Shown here piece by piece: positions 45,604 to 56,503 of a DNA stretch of 64,000 bases (the first letter of the stretch is position 1; every line of letters begins with the position of its first letter). A program made the position numbers and the translations under genes. Source of the stretch: Penium margaritaceum (taxonomy: Eukaryota > Streptophyta > Zygnematophyceae > Desmidiales > Peniaceae). The stretch covers positions 46,497-110,496 of the forward strand of contig SZWC01003908.1 in assembly GCA_023375785.1 (NCBI GenBank). The letters are read 5' to 3'. The notes beneath the pieces were generated by a model. The model did not search any database. It was not told where the DNA came from and was given only the letters and a program-made list of their open reading frames with translations.

Positions 45604-48101
45604 GCCCTAGTAACCCTATGCCCTAGTATGTTGCACCCTAGTTAGTCCCTCATTGCACCCTATTTGCACCCAACTTGCGCCCTAGTTGTACCCTAGTTGC
45701 GCCCAAGTTGCGCCCTACTTGCGCCCTACATGCGTCCTATTTGCGTCCTAGTTGCCCCCCAGTTGAGCCCTAGTTGTGTCCTAGTTTCTGCCTACTTGCA
45801 TCCTAGTGGCGCCCTAGTTGTACCCTAGTTGCGCCCTAGTTGCACCCTACTTGCACCCTACTTGGACCCTAGTTGCGGCCTAGTTACGCCCTGGTTGTCC
45901 CTCAATCAGGCACTAGCAACGCCCTAGTTGCGCGCTAGTTGAGCCCTAGTTGCACCCTACAAGAGCCCTACTTGTACCCTAGATGCACCCTACTTACGCC
46001 CTGGTTGCGTACTACTTGCGCCCTAGTTGTATCCTAGTTGAGCCCTAATTGCGCCTCAGTTGGGCACTAGCTACTCCCAAGTTGCACCCTAGTTGTGCCC
46101 TAGTTACGTCCTAGTTGCGTCGTACTTGCGCCCTACTTGCGCACTAGTTGGGCCCTGCTTGCGCCCTAGTTGTGCCATATTTACGCCTCAGTTGGACACT
46201 GGCTACGCCCTATTTGTGTCCTAGTTGTGTCCTACTTGTTCCCTAACTGCGCCCTGGTTACGACATAGTTGCTCCATAGTTACATCTGAGTTGGGCACTA
46301 GCTACGTCCTAGTTGCACCCTAGGTGCGCCTAAGTTGCGCCCTACTTGTGTCCTAGTTGCGCCCTAGTTGCGACCTACTTGTGCCCTACTTGCACCCTAG
46401 TTGCCCCCTAGTTGTATCCTAGTTCTGCTCTACTTGCAACCTACTTGTGCCCAAGTTGCGCCCTAGTTGTGCCCTAGTTGTGCCCTACTTCCGCCCTATT
46501 TCCACCCTAGTTCCTCCCTAGTTACACCCTAGTTGCACCATACTTGCGGCCTACTTGCGCCCTACTTGTGTCCTAGTTATACCTTGATTGCTCCCTAGTT
46601 GCACCGTAATTGCGCCCTACTCGTGCCCTACTTGCGCCCTAGTTGCGCACTAGTTCCGCCCTACTTGTGCCCTACATGTGCCCTAGTTGCATCCTAGTTG
46701 CATCCTAGTTGCACCCTAATTTCACCCTCCTTGCACCCTACTTGCGTCCTAGCTACGTCCTAGTTGTGCCGTACTTGCGCCATACTTGTGTCCTACTATC
46801 GACATAGTTGTGTCCTAGTTGTGCCCTAGTTTTGCCCTACTTGCATCCTACTTGTGCCCTACTTGTGCCATAGATGCACCCTAGTTGCACCCTAATTGCA
46901 TCCTAGTTGCGTCCTACTTACGTCCAACATACACCCTAGTTGCACCCTATTTACGCCCTAGTTGAGCTCTACTTGTACCCTATTTGCACCCTACTTGTAC
47001 CCTAGTTGTGCCGTAGTTGCGTTTTACTTGGGCCCTACTTGTGTCCTAGTTGCACCCTACTTGCATCCTAGTTGCGCCCTACTTGCACCCTAGTTGCATC
47101 CTAGGTGCGCCCTTGTTGCGCCCTAGTTCCGCCTGAGTTGAACACTAGCTACACCCAAGTCACATCCTAGGTGTGACCTAGTCGAACCCTAGTTGCGCCC
47201 TAGTTGGGCCATAGTTGTGCTCTAGTTCTGCCCTACTTGTGCCTTAGTTCTGTCCTAGTTGTGCCCTTCTTGTGTCCTAGTTGCGCCCTGTTTACACCCT
47301 TCTTCCGCCGTACTTGCACCCTAGTTACAACCTAGTTGCGCCCTGGTTACGCCTCAGTTGGGCACTAGCTATGCCCTAGTTGTGTCCTTGTTGCACCCTA
47401 GTTATGTCCTAGTTGTGTCCTACTTGTGCCCTGGTTACGTCCTAGTTGTGCCCTGGTTGCATCTCAGTTGGGCACTAGGTATGCCCGACTTGCACCCTAG
47501 GTGGCCCCAGTTGCGTCCTACTTGTGCCCTAGTTGCGCCCTAGTTGCACCCTAGTTTCATCCTACTTGCGCCTTACTTGCGCCCTAGTTGCCTTCTAGTT
47601 GCGCCCTAGTTCTACCCTATTTTTGCCCTACTTGCGATCTATTTGTGCCCTAATTGTGTCTTTGTTGTGCCCTACGTGTACCCTACTTGTGCTCTAGTTG
47701 TGCCCTAGTTCCGCCCTACTTACACCCTAACTGCATCCTAATTGTGGCCTAATTGTGCCCTACTTGCACCCTAGTTGCGCCTTAGGTGCGCCCTAGTTAT
47801 GCCCTACTTGCGTCCTACTTGCACCCTACTTGCGTCCTAGTTGAGCCCTCGTTGCACCCTACTTGTGCCCAACTTACGCCCAAGTTACACCCTAGTTGCA
47901 CGCTAGACGTACCCTACTTTCACCCTCTATGCACCCTACTTGTGCCCTAGTTGCGCCCTAGTTGCACCATACTTGCGCCCTACTTGCGTACTGCTTGCGC
48001 CTTAGTTGTACCCTAGTTGGGCTCTAGTTGTGCCCTACTTGTATCCTACTGGCACCCTACTTTTGCACTATTTGAGCCCTAGTTGTGCCTTACTTGCGCC
48101 C
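45603..48101. repeat. 11-bp minisatellite, left block (unit CCCTAGTTGCG)
   Basis: About 2.5 kb of degenerate 11-bp units, mostly CCCTAGTTGCG or CCCTACTTGCG with many single-base variants. The array continues at 53344 after element H. Interspersed units such as CTCAGTTGGGCACTAGCTA recur and hint at longer-range structure. No gene. Confidence 0.97.
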
Positions 48102-49072
48102 TGTTGGAAATTCTGTTCCAACGTGGCTCTGGCCGTCTAGCATTTGCACGGCATGTTTGGGCAAGTTCGGAGATGAAGCGTGAGCTTTCTGGTCGCCTCA
48201 CGCTATGTGGGAGAGGATTTGAGACAGTCAGTTTTGCAAAGAGGATAACATCATTTTCTGTTACATATTGTACATAGACATGATCAGAACATTTATAGGA
48301 TCAGTCATGAGCTCTCCAACGCACCAAACTTTGCGCAATTCGGCCAAGCGTAGCCTAAGTTATGCTTGCCGAAGTGCAGGTCTCACCCACCACAGAAACG
48401 CCTAACGCTTCCATGGCGCGCACACACCGTGGCGCCTTCCTTCACGTGCGAAGCGCCTTTCCCAAGACGCAGATCCCATTGCACGTGGTTTTGGAGTCCC
48501 TTGCACTGTTTCCACACACCCTGCCCACTTTTGGGTCGAGTTTTGTGATGGGGTGTGACGAGGTTCGAAACATGTCCGTGGACTTGCAGTCAGATTTTTG
48601 ACTTAGTCCCCGAGTAACAAAACGTACTATTGAGTTTTGGACGCCGAGCCAGGTTTTTGGCTAAGTCCCTCAGTAACAACCTGCACTACTGGATCCAGTG
48701 GATGATCCGCCGGATCAGGTGGATCATCCACCGGACGCCTCGGCAGGCCTATCGGAGCATCTTCTCCAGATGGCATTTTTGTTACTCGGTCCGGTCGATT
48801 ATCGACCGGATTTCGAGTCGCAGCCGGCTCCCAGAGCCGCTGCGCATACCCCAACTTTGGAAAGCCATATCTCCCTCGATACTTGTCCGATTCCAGCGAA
48901 ACAACTTCCATCGGATTCAACAACTTGTCAACTTTTAGGGACAATCCTCCATTTTAGGATTCGAGCAAATTTCGAGTCGCCAGATGCGCCGGAGCGGAGT
49001 TTCCATTTTCTGGCGGCTCGTCAACGCCTCCCGGCGCCGCACTTGGGCATGCGGAGGGGCAATTTTTCAACA
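48102..49072 (-). repeat. Element H left LTR (3' LTR)
   Basis: 971 bp; plus-strand edges TGTTGGAAATTCTG and TTTTTCAACA. Within it, palindromic clusters such as GGATGATCCGCCGGATCAGG with GGATCATCCACCGG (about 48690-48740) occur in both LTRs. Confidence 0.92.
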
Positions 49073-49115
49073 TTCTCCCCCTTGCACCTTCCATGCCCGC
49101 TGCTCCTGCTTGCTC

Positions 49116-49866
49116 TCACTTATCTTCCGCTGCGCCCTCCAGCCCGTCATAGCTGGTTATCCCAAGTCCGGCCACGCTCACGTGCAGGTCCCCGGATTGC
49201 GCTTTGGTAAAGTAATCCGCAAGCTTGTTGTGCGTGCTACAACCCTGTAGCACCACCTGCCCCTTTTCAGTCATGTCCGTTCTTCTTTTATTTGCGCAAT
49301 GGATGCCAACGCTGACTTCACGGCGGCATCCCCTTGCTCCCCCTCGGGCCGCGCAAGAGCCTCTTGCACGGTCGTCGGTTCCGTTGATGCAGCCAGCATG
49401 CACCGCGTCATGCCGATCCATCGACCGGTGCCTGCGTCGAAAAACTTCCCCGCTCTCCGCTGCCTCCCGCTGCGGCGCGGCAGTCTTGGCGGCGTCTCGT
49501 TGCTTTGCTGCGATCCTTCCGACTCTGCCCGCTCCAGCAAATCATCAACCGGACGGCTCCCCGAGGGTCTCTCCCGCTCCGGCGAATCATCGACTGGACG
49601 GGCGGCGCGTCCGAAATAACTTTCTCCGACGCCCGACGTGAACTCCACCAGGAGCCCACGCTTTGGCACTTATAGTGCCTCCTCCGACAGATCTTCCGCT
49701 GGATCTTCAGCCCAGCTTCTATGTCGTCGAAGTCCTCCGCGTTGGCAGCTGCACCTGCTGCACCGCCGCGCTCCGACGTCGCATCTTCGACCTCCGCATC
49801 CGCCGGCTCCTTGTAGTCAAGGAGCGGGAACCACTCCCAATGGTGTAGAGTGTTCCCAATGCTCAT
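49116..49866 (-). pseudogene. Element H pol remnants
   Basis: Minus strand. A pre-reverse-transcriptase linker (WEWFPLLDYKEPADAEVEDA, then SRRSGRQRR) leads to a reverse transcriptase start (STEPTTVQEALARPEGE, ALASIAQ), and near the LTR an RNase H tail resembles VVLQGCSTHNKLADYFTKAQ. These are recognisable copia parts in the expected order next to the 3' LTR. Fossil. Confidence 0.75.
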
Positions 49867-49869
49867 GTC

Positions 49870-52355
49870 AATGCTGCTGCTGCCGAAGCTCTGCTGCAGC
49901 TCCCCTGGCAGCTTCCCTGGAAGCTTCCTCTGGCATAAACCAGCAGCCTTCTCCAGTAGCTTCCTCCAGCAGGATCGTTGTGCTCTTTCATCGCTGCAAC
50001 TATGCCCCCTGTGGACATAGCTTTCATTGCTCCCGGCTGCTCCGCGAGCGTGCGCATGGCCTCATACCACTGCCACCTTGCCTTGCTGCCGTTGGAGTTT
50101 GCGGCTGCTTCCGTCCCATGCCGAGCCGCACCGTGGAGACCGCGGCTCTTTTAGCCACCTATCCGTTGTGCTCATGCACGTCAGGCTTGCCTGCCGCATG
50201 GTGCATCCCTCCTCAGCTTTGCTTTTGCGTCTTGAGTCTGCACCCTATTGTTGACGGCTCTTGCATCCTGCACCCACTGAGCCTTGTGCTAGTGCGACCA
50301 CTGGCCGAGGTAGCCTGGTGCATCCACTTGCACTTGCCACCACTCATGGTCCCTCAGAATTTGCAGCCAACTTGCTGCATGGTGTAGCCCATTTTGCCAC
50401 CCGTCTGCTTCTTGGCGACTTGGCGGCTGCTGCTCCCTTGTTGCCGATGCTTGCCGATTCAACCAGCCTTTGCTATTTTGAGGCATTGGAAGCGCTCACC
50501 TTTAGCTAGCCTTCCATTCCAGCGGAACCATTAACAGCGCCACTGCTGCTGCTTCATCCGCTGCCATTGGAGCCGTTTTGCTCCATCCAGGTCATCCTGC
50601 ATTGTGCAACACCCTTGGCACGTCCTCGCTTGGACCCAGCGTGAGTCTTGTCACATCCACCCGTAGTGGACTGCCTCCTTGCCTGTTGGCGCAGCTGACT
50701 TCTCTTTACTGCTACAAGTGCATGCATCACTTGGTGTTGCTGTTGCTTGACCTGGTGGCGCCTTCTCTCCATTGAGTGTACATCTGCTGCTTGGACTTGA
50801 CGCGCACGTGCCGACCTCCCGTCAGCACTGCCGTGTCGCAATCCAGCTCTGGTACACGATGAAGACGCCCGAACCACTTTTTGTGGTGCAATTTTTGTTG
50901 TTGATTGTTTTTGTAGTTGACTTGCACCAGGAAATGCCTTCTCTTTTGAAGCATGGTGCCAGCTCCCCCTGTTTGACACGCCCGCTACGCCTTGCCCGCC
51001 ACGGTAGCCGTTTTGCTCCACCAAACTTGGTGTTGTGGCGGCTCGACCAGCTCCTGCCTATTTGGGGTTGTTGAGCCTAGCCCGGTTCTGCTGCGTATAT
51101 CATCCCACCGTGCATCCGGTCCAGCCCTCCCGGCTGACGACGCATGCAGAAATTCGCAGCTTCTTGGATTGAGTTTTGCGCCGGCTGATGTCGGCACCCT
51201 CTTGTGGTGTTACTGTTGCACTGCTGCGATCTGCTGTACATGTGCGCACTCTTGGCACCACACCGATGTGTGTTGTGCGAGCTCCCTTTTGAACTCGCCA
51301 TGTGTCAGTGCCACTTGTGCCGTTGATCCAGCATTACTCCACTTACCCATGGCCAGCTTGCGGGTCGCTTCCTCTGGCGTTACCAGCAGCTTGTCCCATA
51401 GCTTCCTCCGGCCAGCTTCCCAACGCAAGCTCCACCTTTCTACTCCAGCTAGGTCAGTAGTGGAGATCGGGCATGCCTCCCGCATGGCACCCGGCCGTCC
51501 TCGATGACGACCGACCGCGCTCCTCGGTTTTGGAGCGTCTGACCCTGGCGCGTAATGACTGCGGACCCGGTGTGTCGTCCTCCTCCCGAGATCTTGGCAA
51601 GGTCCACAACTTCCGCTGCGCACGTCACCCACATGTGGCATAACATGCCACCACGCGTCTGAACCTCCGCACGGCACCACGACAGTTGGTGCCCGTTGGA
51701 CGCGTCTCGCTCCCCGTGTCGCCGTCTCCAGCTTGATGGCGGCCGACGTAGGCGGATGAAGACGCCGTCCCGCGCCCTTCACATGGTCTGCTGCTGTGTT
51801 CTTTGCACTCCACTTCATGCGTGAAGGGTTGCCTTGCCGCTGGGGAGGGCCACCACGAGCGCCTTGTTGCAGCAGGTAGTCACGCCGGCATGCTCACAGA
51901 AACAATGCGCGTTCCACTTGACCTGCTGCAAGCGCTCCTCCACGTGGGTGTGGATACCTCGGAGGGTTTGAGGCAATCCAACATAGGAGTTAACGAGTCG
52001 AACAGAGGACCGAGCGCCATGGCTGATTTCTGCCCATCTCATCACCTCAAGGCAGTTCATGGCATGGCTAGCCCAGACTGCTGCAATGCTACATGGAGAG
52101 GCCCGGTGCCACCGGCGTGGAATTTTCACGCCGCCCGCCTTCTCACAAGGACCCATTGCAGCAACTGCCCTCTTTGATGTGGCAGGTCTCCTGCCACACT
52201 GTTGTCCTCGTACCGCCACCGCCTGAGCACGCACAGAGCCCAGCATCGGCCTTTCTCGTCGCTCATTGCGTGCACGCCGTGCACCGTGGCGATCACGTCT
52301 CCTGATCATCTCGTTGCTCGCGGAAGCCGTGTAAACGTTTTCGGCTGTAAGCCAG
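49870..52355. other. Element H interior without recognised domains
   Basis: About 2.5 kb, moderately GC-rich. Minus-strand frames at 51210-51818 and 51815-52435 are the longest (about 200 codons) but show no gag, zinc knuckle or enzyme motif I can identify. They may be gag too diverged to recognise, captured sequence, or chance. Confidence 0.5.
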
Positions 52356-52372
52356 GTGGGCCCATAACCCTT
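52356..52372 (-). promoter_or_regulatory. Primer-binding site of element H (tRNA-iMet anticodon-arm type)
   Basis: Minus strand AAGGGTTATGGGCCCAC directly follows the 5' LTR. GGGTTATGGGCCCACC complements the anticodon arm of plant initiator tRNA-Met as I recall it; ATG is the complement of anticodon CAU. Confidence 0.85.
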
Positions 52373-53343
52373 TGTTATAAATTCTGTTCCAACGTGGCTC
52401 TGGCCGTCTAGCATTTGCACGGCATGTTTGGGCAAGTTCGGAGATGAAGCGTGAGCTTTCTGGTCGTCTCACGCTATGTGGGGGAGGATTTGAGACAGTC
52501 AGTTTTGCGAAGAGGATAACGTCATTTTGCGTTATATTTTGTACATCAACATGATTAGAACATTTATAGGGTTAGTCATGAGCTCTCCAACGCACCAAAC
52601 CGTGCGCGATTCGGCCAAACGTAGCCTAAGTTATGCTTGTCAAAGCGCAGGTCTCACCCACCACAGAAACGCCTAACGATTCCATGGCACGCACACACCG
52701 TGGCGCCTTCCTTCACGTGCGAAGCGCCTTTCCCAAGACGCAGATCCCATTGCACGTGGTTTTGGGGTCCCCTGCCCTGTTTCCACGCACCCTGCCCACT
52801 TTTGGGTCGAGTTTGGTGATGGGGTATGACGAGGTTCGAAACCTGTCCGCGGACCTGCAGTCAGATTTTTGACAAAGTCCCCGAGTAACAAAACGTACTA
52901 TTGAGTTTTGGACACCGAGCCAGGTTTTTGGCTAAGTCCCTCAGTAACAACCTGCACTACTGGATCCGGTGGATGATCCACCGGATCAGGTGGATCATCC
53001 ACCGGACGCCTCGGCAGGCCTATCGGAGCATCTTCTCCAGATGGCATTTTTGTTACTCGGTCCGGTCGATTATCGACCTGATTTCGAGTCGCAGCCAGCT
53101 CCCAGAGCCGCTGCGCATACCCCAACTTTGGAAAGCCATATCTCCCTCGATACATGTCCGATTCCGGCGAAACAACTTCCACCAGATTCAGCAATTCGTT
53201 AACTGTCAAGGGCAATCCTCCATTTTAGGATTCAAGCAAATGTCGAGTCGCCTGATCCACCGGAGCGGAGTTTCTATTTTCTGGTGGCTCGTCAGCGCCT
53301 CCCGGCGCCGCCCTTGGGCATGCGAAGGGGCAAATTCTCAACA
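52373..53343 (-). repeat. Element H right LTR (5' LTR)
   Basis: 971 bp direct repeat of 48102-49072; plus-strand edges TGTTATAAATTCTG and ATTCTCAACA. Confidence 0.92.
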
Positions 53344-55085
53344 CGCCCAAGTTGCGCTCTTCTTACATTCAAGTTGCACCCTAGTTGCAACCTAGTTGCG
53401 CCAAAGTTGAGCCCTACTTGCGTCCAACTTGCCCCCTACATGCGTCCTTCTTTCACCCTATTTGGGTACTACCGGGTCCTAGTTGTGCCCTAGTTGCGCC
53501 CTAGTTGCGCCGTACTTGCGCCCTACTTGCGTACTTTTTGCCCCCTAGTTGCACCCTAGTTGGGCCCTAGTTGTGCCCTACTTGCATCCTACTTGCACCC
53601 TAATTTTGCCCTTTTTGCGCCCTAGTTGAACCCTAGTTGCACCCTAGTTGTGTCCTAGTTGCATCCTAGTTGCGCCCTAGTTCTACCCTACTTATGCCCT
53701 AGTTGTGCCCCAGTTGTGTTCTAGTTGTGCCCTACTTGCACCCTACTTGAACCTTTGTTGCGCCCTACGTGTGTCCTAGTTGCGCCATAGTTATGCATTA
53801 GTTGGGCACTAGCTACGCTCTAGTTGTGCCCTAGTTGCGCCTTAGTTGTGCCCTACTTGCGCCATGGTTGTATCCTAGTTATGCCCTAGTTGTATCTTAG
53901 TTGGGCATTAGCTACACCCTAGTTGCCCCCTTAGGTGAGCCCTAGTTTCACCATACCTGTGCCGTAGTTGCGCCCTAGTTGCACCCTTGTTGTGCCCTAC
54001 TTGCGCCCTACTTGCACCTTAGTTGCCCACTAGTTACGCCTAGTTCTGTTTCAAATGTGTCCTACTTGTGCCTAAGTTGCACCCTAGTTGTGCCCTAGTT
54101 GTGCCCTACTTGCGCCCTACATGTTCCCTACTTGCGCTCTATTTCAGCCCTAGTTACGCCCTTCTTGGGTCCTACTTGTGGCCTAATTGTGCTCTACTTG
54201 TGCACTATTTGTGCCTTAGTTGTGTCCTAGTTGCGCCCTACTTGTGCCCTACTTGCAGTCTAGTTGCGCCCCAGTTGTGCCCTGCTTGTGCCTTACTTAT
54301 GCCCTAGTTGCACACTGGTTACGTCCTAGTTTTGCCCTACTTTCACCCTAATTGCACCGTAGTTGCGCCCTAGTTGCACCGTACTTGCATCCTACTTGCG
54401 GCCTACTTGCACCCTAGTTGCACCCTAGTTGTGCCCTAGTTGTATCCTAGTTGCATCCTACTTGCGTCCTACTTGTGCCCTAGGTGCGCCCAAGGTGTGT
54501 CCTACTTGTACCCTAGTTGTGCCCTACTTCTGTCCAACTTGCGCCCTTGTTGCACCTAAGTTGCACCCTAGTTGAGTCCTACTTGCACCCTACTTGCACC
54601 CTACTTGCACCCTAGTTGCACCCAAGTTGCGCCCTAATTGCACCATGGTTGCGTCCTAGTTGAGCTCTAGTTACGCCCTAGTTGCATCTCAGTTGGGCAC
54701 TAGCTACTCCCTAGTTGCATCCTAGGTGCATCCTAGTTGCACCCTAGTTGTGCCCGAGTTGCGGCCTAGTTGCACCCTAGTTGCCTCCTAGCTGTGTCCT
54801 GATTGTGCCATCGTTGTGCCATACATGTGCCCTACTTGTTCCCTACATGCGCCCTGGTTGCACAGTAGTCACACCCTACTTGCGTCCCACATGCGCCCTA
54901 CTCGCGCCCTAGTTGCACCCTAGTTGCACCCTAGTTGTGCCCTACTTGTACCCTACTTGTGGCCAGCTTGCACCCTGGTTATGTCCTACTTGCGCTCTAC
55001 TTGGGCCCTACTTGCCCCCTACTTGCCCCCTAATTGAGCCCTAATTGCACCCAACTTGTGCCCTAGTTGCGCCCTAGTTGCACCC
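53344..55085. repeat. 11-bp minisatellite, right block
   Basis: Continuation of 45603-48101 after element H, same CCCTAGTTGCG-type units. The two blocks were one array of about 4.2 kb before the insertion. Confidence 0.97.
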
Positions 55086-55425
55086 TAGTCCATTTATGCC
55101 CAATCACCCCAAATCCACACACTTGATAATGAGTGCACAAAACTGAAACATATGGTGAGGATCTTTCCAAGAGAAAAACATGGACAGTTGATAATGTTTC
55201 CTAGAAATTTCTTGCGACAACCATGTCACTATGACCTCTGTGTACATGACTACAACAGTTTCTCGAAACTATCTTGAGAACTGGATTTTCTTCAAAAGGT
55301 TTTTAGTAAAGATCCTAGGATATCTATTTCAATTCAATTAAACAATTTTTTTCTACAAATGGACCTACCTTTGTACTTTCTTAAAAATTATGTTATGTCT
55401 GTAACATAGAGACAGACACATATAT
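55086..55425. other. AT-rich spacer, nothing recognised
   Basis: About 340 bp of AT-rich single-copy-looking DNA between the minisatellite and element A. It ends in the target duplication TATAT (55421-55425). No gene seen. Confidence 0.6.
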
Positions 55426-55596
55426 TGTTGAAATAGTATGCACCTTGTCCTCTTTCTAGCTGGCTAGCTACACATACAGACAAGGCATGCACTGCTCTAT
55501 GAAGTATGTCCCCTTAGTCTGTTCTGAGATGGGCTAGGAATGCACTGCCCATAATGCGTATGTCCCCTGTGGCTCATCATAGGAACCATACCTTTT

Positions 55597-55661
55597 TGGC
55601 TTGGTTGAATAGGCGCCGGAGTCTCAAACGAGAGATCGTGGGTTCAAACCCCGCAATGGCC
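55597..55661 (+). other. tRNA-like segment in the left LTR of element A
   Basis: TGGCTTGGTTGAATAGGC resembles a tRNA D-arm (RNA polymerase III A box) and GGTTCAAACC (55641-55650) a B box in a T-arm with a TTCAAAC loop. GGCGCCGGAGTCTCAAAC in between recalls class II (Leu-like) tRNAs. No good 5' acceptor strand pairs with AATGGCC, so it is a tRNA relic, not a working tRNA gene. Confidence 0.65.
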
Positions 55662-55829
55662 GTAATTTTCATTGTGGCCAATACTTGGACAGGAAGCTTC
55701 TAGGAAGCTTACTAGAGCCTGCCTTGAGGATGACACTTGGCGGTCAAAGGACGCGCCAAGTAGGACTGTAGGTTGAGGTTGGTTCAAGAGGAGCCACTAC
55801 AAGCAGAAGCTTTAGCAAAGCTCTGCAAG

Positions 55830-55837
55830 TATAAAAG
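55830..55837 (+). promoter_or_regulatory. TATA box of element A LTR
   Basis: TATAAAAG, repeated in the right LTR at 61476-61483, about 65-70% into the LTR as is usual for the RNA polymerase II promoter of plant LTRs. Confidence 0.7.
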
Positions 55838-56078
55838 CCTGTACCTTGCATGCATCCATTTACAGTTCTTGCCTTTGAGACTCCTCACAGAGTGTCCGAC
55901 CAAAGGTAGACACTAAAGACAAACATGCGGACTTCGTGAGGTTGCAAACCAAACGAACCTAAAGTGTGGATCCCTCATTCGAGGGTGATCTATTATCTTG
56001 GTTGTAATACCAAGAGCGGTTGGCGGCCTCCCATGTCGGGACCCATTTTCTAGGCCATTGCTATCCGACGCATTGACG

Positions 56079-56095
56079 AAGGGTTATGGGCCCAC
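56079..56095 (+). promoter_or_regulatory. Primer-binding site of element A (tRNA-iMet anticodon-arm type)
   Basis: AAGGGTTATGGGCCCAC, identical to element H. GGGTTATGGGCCCAC complements the anticodon stem-loop of plant initiator tRNA-Met, like the half-tRNA priming known for Drosophila copia. Confidence 0.85.
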
Positions 56096-56503
56096 ACTGG
56101 TCCTAAGGCACGCTTCCAAGACCGACTAGCGCGTGATCTTGCAGGGTGCACAGGTACAACAGGGACACGACCATCGGACGGCTCCATCTGCTCCATCGGC
56201 TCCATTGGCTTCTTCAGGTAGGGTGCGCGCACGTGGCGGACTAGGGGACGAGGAACAGCTCTGTCCATGTTGGACACGACCCTCAAGCCCCAACGGGACT
56301 AAGCTCTACCCCTTTCTAGAAGGTGACCCCGAGTCCGTTCTCTCACGACGGCACCCTTGCCTTAGGCGATCATCGGCTGGAGGGGTATGCAACGGAATCA
56401 ACTACACCTTTTGACAACGGTCGTAGTCAGCAGCCTCATCAGCCTCACCGGCCTCAACGAAGTAGAGTAGCAGTGAAGCAGAGAAGACAAGTAACCGCAA
56501 GAA

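Larger units (their letters stand above)
48102..53343 (-). mobile_element. Element H: non-autonomous-looking Ty1/copia element in the minisatellite
   Basis: LTRs 48102-49072 and 52373-53343 are both 971 bp and about 94% alike in the stretches compared. Exact 5-bp target duplications CGCCC flank it (48097-48101; 53344-53348), copied from one minisatellite unit. It is on the minus strand, with its primer site beside the right LTR. Only small parts of pol are recognised, so it is badly broken or non-autonomous. The interior 49900-52370 has no recognised domain. On LTR divergence it is among the youngest here, perhaps a few million years if a plant-like neutral rate holds. Confidence 0.94.
55426..56078 (+). 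repeat. Element A left (5') LTR
   Basis: 653 bp, starting TGTTGAAATAGTATGCACC and ending CGCATTGAC(G). It carries a tRNA-like segment (55597-55661) and a TATA box TATAAAAG (55830-55837). Confidence 0.94.

Noticed and set aside
45603-48101. Interstitial telomere array
   Set aside because: Units contain CCCTA but are 11 bp and do not match the plant CCCTAAA repeat.
45603-55085. CRISPR-like array
   Set aside because: Units are short and contiguous with no spacers, and the DNA is eukaryotic.
55597-55661. Functional tRNA gene
   Set aside because: No pairing 5' acceptor strand, and it is part of a repeated LTR; kept as tRNA-like only.
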